Positions 59,617-64,000 of a stretch of 64,000 bases of DNA are shown one piece after another; the first letter of the stretch is position 1; every line of letters starts with the position of its first letter. Location of the stretch: the NCBI RefSeq assembly GCF_000325745.1, contig NC_019907.1, forward strand, positions 454,001 through 518,000. The letters are read 5' to 3'. The notes below the pieces were generated by a model. The model saw nothing but the letters and a program-made list of their open reading frames with translations. It was not told the origin of the DNA and searched no databases. This DNA is from Liberibacter crescens BT-1 (lineage in GTDB: Bacteria; Pseudomonadota; Alphaproteobacteria; Rhizobiales; Rhizobiaceae). The position numbers were made by a program, and so were the translations under genes.

Positions 59617-60237
59617 TCAAGTAGATTTCTTTTTTGGTATTGCAAGCAAAGGTGATTGAGGAGCAATAACTCCATCAAAACCATATAGATATTTTTGATT
59701 ATAACATGAATCTGTTCCATGTATGTCAGGAGTCATAAGAAAAGCAGAAACATGAGAGCTTTTTGCGATCAATAATATTATTTCTAGATTTGTTTGATTA
59801 CTATGGAGTTTTGTATTTGGCATGAAAGCTAAAGCACAGAAACGTTGAGATTTTTCAGGAAAACTGGCAGCATTTAATAAAGCTTTTGACTCTTCGAAGA
59901 CAGCAATAATTTTTGTAATACCCTGAATTTTTCCTAAAGAGACTTCAGCTACAGTAAGAAAAACATCAATTTTTTCTAAATCTTTTCCTGAAACGACTGC
60001 CACAAAAACTCCATCTACGTCTAAGTCAACTGCCACATCAAGTGTATGCTCATTTATAAATAAGAATATTTTTTTTCCTGCATCACGTAACTTTTGAATA
60101 GCTTTCTTTAGGAAAGAATGCTGATTGGCATTGAGAAGTACATTACTGACCTGGCTACTACAAAGTAAGTCGATAGTGGTATCGTTTTTTTTTGTTAGCC
60201 AGAAGATATCACCAAAAATTTTTATTTTTTTGTTCAT
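59617..60237 (-). CDS. Possible HpcH/HpaI aldolase / CitE-like protein (degenerate)
   Basis: The 206-residue protein has alternating strand-helix segments like a partial TIM barrel (VDLDVDGVFVAVVSGKDLEKI, ITKIIAVFEESKALLNAASF, GFDGVIAPQSPLLAI) and resembles CitE or HpcH-family proteins found near fumC in rhizobia. Typical metal-binding Glu and Asp positions are not clearly present, and it is shorter than an active enzyme. The assignment is tentative; it may be catalytically inactive or a different fold. The function is unknown. Confidence 0.45.
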   Translation of the reverse strand: MNKKIKIFGDIFWLTKKNDTTIDLLCSSQVSNVLLNANQHSFLKKAIQKLRDAGKKIFLFINEHTLDVAVDLDVDGVFVAVVSGKDLEKIDVFLTVAEVSLGKIQGITKIIAVFEESKALLNAASFPEKSQRFCALAFMPNTKLHSNQTNLEIILLIAKSSHVSAFLMTPDIHGTDSCYNQKYLYGFDGVIAPQSPLLAIPKKKST

Positions 60238-60320
60238 ATTGCATCAACCATTAACTTTTAAATATTAACCTTTATTTTTAATTTAATGATAATAGCATAT
60301 GATTTGCTTTGGAGTTTGGC

Positions 60321-61460
60321 ATGAGTGTAAAAACCTTTATACAATGGGCAAAAAAAGCCAAAATAAAAGAACGAGTTTGGTTTGCTCATGCTTTAGGAGA
60401 AGTCTGGAGAGAAGAGAAGTTTAAAAAAAGGGATAGGGATGAGTTGCTTTTAATAATGATGCATCTTTTAGATGATCCTGTTCCTGCTGTAAGATTAGCT
60501 TTTGTAAAGCAAATATCCCATTCTTATAAAGTTCCACGACATGTTATTTTAGAATTGAGTGAAGATCAATCAGAGATTGCTGGAAATGTAATTTTATACT
60601 CTCCTGTTCTTACAGATAGTGATCTAGTGGATATTGTTGGACGCGGTAGCAATGTGGCAAGATTGTTTGTTGCTTCACGGCAAAATTTATCTCATGTCGT
60701 ATCGGCAGCTTTAGCTGAAGTTGGTTGCGAAATTGATATCATTGCTTTACTTGAAAATCAATCTGCAAAATTTTCTCGCACTTCTTTAATGCGGATAACT
60801 GAACGTTTTAACAGTTGTGTTAAAATACGCTGTTTATTAATATTTCGTCAAGATTTGCCACCAGGAGCGCGTTATTTATTGATGCGCAGTGTTAGCAAAT
60901 CTTTATTAGAATGTCATTTAGTAAATGAAGTTATTGGTTCTCGTCGTGCAAGTTATATCGTAGCAGACAGTAATGATACAGGAACACTTGAAATTATAGC
61001 AAGAACAGATTTCTCTAGCCTTCCTACTCTTGTGCATGATTTGCGTCGGAATGGACAATTAACACCAGCCTTTCTTATGAGGGCATTGACAATGGGAAAG
61101 ATTGATTTTATCGCAGCAGTGCTTGAAGATCTGATGGAAAATAATAAAAATCGAGTACGTTCTATTCTTGTTTCTGGGGGTATTCATGCTGTGCGTGCTC
61201 TTTATGAGGCTGTCGGTCTTGGTAGAGAAATAAGCGGAATTTTTGTTGAGGCAACAATACTTTGGCGTGAAATTGCGTCGTATGCTGTTATAGTGGAGCC
61301 AGGAATAGTTGCTGAAAAACTACTACAACGATTAAAGGGTAAGGTAGATTTAAATTCTCCTGCTGCGGAGTTGTTAGATATGATCGAAAAATTATATATT
61401 AACGAGAATAGACGACTTGTTCGTGCTATCACTTCAGGAAATGCTCTGGTAGCAGCTTAA
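60321..61460 (+). CDS. DUF2336 domain-containing protein
   Basis: The 379-residue protein is rich in short helices with HEAT-like repeats (for example LLDDPVPAVRLAFVKQIS and LSEDQSEIAGNVILYSPVLTDSDLV), which identifies the alphaproteobacterial DUF2336 family. Cytoplasmic, with no signal or membrane segment. I start it at the ATG at 60321, preceded by a GGAG motif; four codons upstream are open. The family function is unknown, though protein binding is typical of such repeats. It is divergent from the CitE-like gene. Confidence 0.85.
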   Translation: MSVKTFIQWAKKAKIKERVWFAHALGEVWREEKFKKRDRDELLLIMMHLLDDPVPAVRLAFVKQISHSYKVPRHVILELSEDQSEIAGNVILYSPVLTDSDLVDIVGRGSNVARLFVASRQNLSHVVSAALAEVGCEIDIIALLENQSAKFSRTSLMRITERFNSCVKIRCLLIFRQDLPPGARYLLMRSVSKSLLECHLVNEVIGSRRASYIVADSNDTGTLEIIARTDFSSLPTLVHDLRRNGQLTPAFLMRALTMGKIDFIAAVLEDLMENNKNRVRSILVSGGIHAVRALYEAVGLGREISGIFVEATILWREIASYAVIVEPGIVAEKLLQRLKGKVDLNSPAAELLDMIEKLYINENRRLVRAITSGNALVAA

Positions 61461-61482
61461 AGTATATAGATATTTTTTCTTT

Positions 61483-62649
61483 TTAATCAGAGGTTCGTGT
61501 ATTTTCTTTTGATGAGATTAAATTGGCTTCTTTAATAAATTCTCGCCATATAGCAACCAATAAAGCCATGAGAACAGGGCCAATAAATAAGCCAAGTAAT
61601 CCCATAGTTCTAACACCACCGATCAGACTAAAAAAAGTAGGAAGAAAAGGTAATTTAATCGGACCTCCTACTAGAAAAGGTCTTAAGGTCTTATCAACAA
61701 TAAATAACTCAATCGTTCCCCAGCTAAATAATAATAGAGCATTAAGAACATGGCCACTCAAGGCCAGATAAAGTGATACAAGTGTAAAAGAAATAGGTGC
61801 TCCTCCTGGAACCATTGCCATAATTGCTGTCAGAATTCCAAGAGTTGTGTGAGAAGGAACACCTGCCATCCAATATGCAATGCCAAGCACAATCCCTTCG
61901 CCGATGGCGATCGCTGTCATGCCTAAAAATGTTGCTTTAATTGTTGCAGGTATAATTCTTGAAAGTCTTTGCCATTGGGAAGGAAGAATACATTTTCCTA
62001 GAATATCGAATTGATTTATCATAGTATCGCCATCACGATATATAAAAAATAAAGCGATGAACGTAAAAATTATTCCTAGAAACATTTCAAACGCATTATA
62101 TGTAAGATTAATGCTAAAATTATAAATGTTTTGAATGTTTCCTTTATAAAAAATAGCAAAAATTTCTTCTAATCCTCCAGGTTTTGTTAAGTGATTGCTC
62201 CATTGTGTATTCAGCCAGGAACCAATAACTGGAAGGGATGAAAACCATTCTGGAGTAGGGAGACCCTTGCTATTGGCTTCAATCATTAAGGGTATTAATT
62301 GCTGTAACTCGATCACCGTATGGAATATCATAAAACTTATTGGAATAATAAGGATGATAAAAATCAGAGAGAGAGAAATTACAGAAGAAATGTTAGAACA
62401 ACCTCCAGTTTTTATCACAATACGTTTATGTAATGGCCAGCTTGCAATGCCGATAACAAGAGCTGTGAGGATTGGTACAAAAAACCCTTGAAAAAAGTAA
62501 ACGGCGCCTAAGACTATAAGAATAATAATCCATCGAGCTATAACAAGCGGGCGTAAAATAGCTTCTTTAAAAGATGGGATTGCTCCAATCCACCGTGGCT
62601 TGTCCTGCGTTTCAAAACTATGAGAATTTTTATTTTCTAGAGAACTCAA
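61483..62649 (-). CDS. AI-2E family transporter
   Basis: The 388-residue protein has an N-terminal soluble stretch and then about seven to eight membrane segments, with the family hallmarks FVPILTALVIG, GEGIVLGIAYWMAGVPSHTTLGILTAIMAMVPGGAP near the middle and FIGPVLMALLVAIWREF at the C-terminus. The family includes the E. coli TqsA and other exporters of varied cargo, so the substrate is unknown. It is convergent with the DUF2336 gene. Confidence 0.88.
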   Translation of the reverse strand: MSSLENKNSHSFETQDKPRWIGAIPSFKEAILRPLVIARWIIILIVLGAVYFFQGFFVPILTALVIGIASWPLHKRIVIKTGGCSNISSVISLSLIFIILIIPISFMIFHTVIELQQLIPLMIEANSKGLPTPEWFSSLPVIGSWLNTQWSNHLTKPGGLEEIFAIFYKGNIQNIYNFSINLTYNAFEMFLGIIFTFIALFFIYRDGDTMINQFDILGKCILPSQWQRLSRIIPATIKATFLGMTAIAIGEGIVLGIAYWMAGVPSHTTLGILTAIMAMVPGGAPISFTLVSLYLALSGHVLNALLLFSWGTIELFIVDKTLRPFLVGGPIKLPFLPTFFSLIGGVRTMGLLGLFIGPVLMALLVAIWREFIKEANLISSKENTRTSD

Positions 62650-62749
62650 ATAACATGACCTTTATTTTTTATATTATATAATAAGAACAATATTAAAAAA
62701 TACCATGGCTTGTTGATATTATTTAAAGGTGATTATCATGTATCCTTAA

Positions 62750-64000
62750 TTATATATCCAGGCTTTCAGCAAAGGCAGCTCTTTCTTGGATGAATCGAAA
62801 GCGAGCATCAGGCTTTATTCCCATAAGCTGGTTAATAGAAACTTGTTCTTCTTGTAAAGCATTTTCATTAATCTCTACACGTAAAAGAGTTCGTTTTTGC
62901 GGATCCATCGTTGTTTCTTTCAGTTGAGTTGGAAGCATCTCTCCTAGTCCTTTAAACCGACTGATTTCAATTTTTGCTTTTCCTGTAAAATAATTTTTCA
63001 TAAGTTCTATCCTGTGTTCATCATCACGAGCATAAACAGATTTTAAGCCTTGTGTAATTTTATATAATGGAGGAACAGCTAAGAAAAGATGTCCTTTTTT
63101 TATCAGATCATAGATTTCTTGATAGAAGAAAGTCAGTAATAGAGCTGTAATATGAGCTCCGTCAACATCAGCATCCGTCATGATGATAACACGTTCATAA
63201 CGCAAATCCTGATCGCGATATCTGGATCTTGTACCGCACCCTAAAGCCTGAACAAGATCAAGCAACTGTTGATTGGAAGAAAGTTTTTCTGCTCCAGCAC
63301 TGGCTACGTTCAAAATTTTTCCTCGTAGTGGAAGAATGGCTTGATTGGTACGATTTCTTGCTTGTTTTGCAGATCCGCCTGCTGAATCTCCTTCGACAAT
63401 AAAAATTTCTGCGCCTTTTGCAATGTTTTGCGAACAATCCGCTAATTTTCCTGGCAACCGCAGTTTACGTACTGCTGTTTTACGATTTATTTCTTTTTCT
63501 TTTTTTCGTCTCATACGTTCTTCAGAACGTTCAATAATCCAATCCAATAATTTTGCTGATTCAACAGGGTTGCCAGCCATATAGTGATCAAAGGGATCTC
63601 GGAGTGCATTTTCTACTATACGATGAGCTTCTGTGCTGGATAACTTATCCTTGGTTTGTCCTGCAAATTCTGGTTCACGTATGAAGATAGATAGTATACC
63701 AACAGCTGAAAGCATCACATCTTCTGTGGTAACAGCATTGGCTCGTTTGTTCTGTGTTAATTCAGCATAGTTTTTAATGCCTTTGGTCAGAGCAATGCGG
63801 AGTCCGGCTTCGTGCGTACCTCCTTCATGTGTAGGAATGGTATTACAGTAGGATAATAGGGTATCTTCTTCTTCACACCAAGCTATAGCCCATTCAACAG
63901 TTCCATGGCCTTTCTTTTCCGATTTCCCTGAAAAAATTTCACTGGTGACAAGACTGCGGTTCTCAATTTTTTTTTCCAAATACTCTTTTAATCCGCCAGG
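62750..64000 (-). CDS. parE: DNA topoisomerase IV subunit B (3' part; runs off the window edge)
   Basis: ParE is the ATPase subunit of the chromosome-decatenating enzyme. The window contains only the C-terminal 417 or so residues: the transducer (GTVEWAIAWCEEED, NTIPTHEGGTHEAGLR, TQNKRANA), the TOPRIM motifs EGDSAGGSAKQARNR and TDADVDGAHI, and the final LKETTMDP segment. The PGGLKEYLEKKIENR frame continues to the last base of the window, so the start lies outside. ParE is preferred to GyrB because the TOPRIM region and the tail match rhizobial ParE and no GyrB insert is seen. Confidence 0.93.
   Translation of the reverse strand, partial: PGGLKEYLEKKIENRSLVTSEIFSGKSEKKGHGTVEWAIAWCEEEDTLLSYCNTIPTHEGGTHEAGLRIALTKGIKNYAELTQNKRANAVTTEDVMLSAVGILSIFIREPEFAGQTKDKLSSTEAHRIVENALRDPFDHYMAGNPVESAKLLDWIIERSEERMRRKKEKEINRKTAVRKLRLPGKLADCSQNIAKGAEIFIVEGDSAGGSAKQARNRTNQAILPLRGKILNVASAGAEKLSSNQQLLDLVQALGCGTRSRYRDQDLRYERVIIMTDADVDGAHITALLLTFFYQEIYDLIKKGHLFLAVPPLYKITQGLKSVYARDDEHRIELMKNYFTGKAKIEISRFKGLGEMLPTQLKETTMDPQKRTLLRVEINENALQEEQVSINQLMGIKPDARFRFIQERAAFAESLDI

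Noticed and set aside
1-64000. CRISPR arrays, rRNA genes, insertion sequences or prophage modules
   Set aside because: No regularly spaced repeats, rRNA signatures, transposase or integrase motifs or phage structural genes were recognised while reading both strands.

Overview
The window looks like a low-GC (roughly one third G+C), reduced alphaproteobacterial chromosome of the Rhizobiaceae. The rhizobial-type zwf-pgl pair, the radC/map/hom/recJ neighbourhoods, the rpmE-ABC transporter and recA-alaS pairings and the ParE sequence all point there. The strongly diverged EF-Tu, the AT-rich spacers and several decayed genes suggest the Liberibacter lineage. Retention of glyoxalase I and panBCD would fit a less reduced member (L. 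crescens-like or an early branch) better than the citrus-greening pathogen. The species is an inference from remembered family sequences, not a search.

Layout. 0.06-3.8 kb (minus strand): oxidative pentose-phosphate enzymes (pgl, zwf) and a glutamine-synthetase-family enzyme. 4.0-7.1 kb (minus): two tandem secreted or membrane proteins with a TadE/G-like N-terminus fused to a calcineurin-like phosphoesterase domain that has lost its metal ligands. 7.5-13.2 kb (plus): an accessory metabolic block holding panB, panC and panD, which resemble gammaproteobacterial versions, followed by a two-gene auxin operon, iaaM-iaaH (tryptophan 2-monooxygenase and indoleacetamide hydrolase). This auxin operon is the most striking content of the window. 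13.4-15.9 kb (minus): topA. 16.8-35.5 kb (plus): the complete str-S10-spc-alpha cluster from rpsL to rplQ, including fusA, tuf, secY, adk and rpoA. 36-39.5 kb (minus): a membrane-anchored phosphatase, radC, map and a multi-pass membrane protein. 39.7-45 kb (plus): a small lipoprotein, an aminotransferase, hom, a decayed gene and recJ. 45.2-48.1 kb: tRNA-Glu, a putative lipoprotein, gloA, a double cold-shock protein and rpmE. 48.2-54.6 kb (plus): an ABC exporter, recA, a kdpA pseudogene (minus) and alaS. 54.8-64 kb: fumC, an L,D-transpeptidase, two poorly characterised genes, a DUF2336 protein, an AI-2E family transporter and the 3' part of parE, which runs off the window edge.

How it fits together. 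Most of the window is housekeeping. panB, panC and panD supply three of the four pantothenate steps (panE is not in the window). iaaM and iaaH together would convert tryptophan through indole-3-acetamide to indole-3-acetic acid, the route known from gall-forming plant bacteria, which would give a plant-associated organism a way to make a plant hormone. Decay is visible in kdpA and in an unidentified gene between hom and recJ. No CRISPR array, rRNA operon, transposase or integrase was seen.
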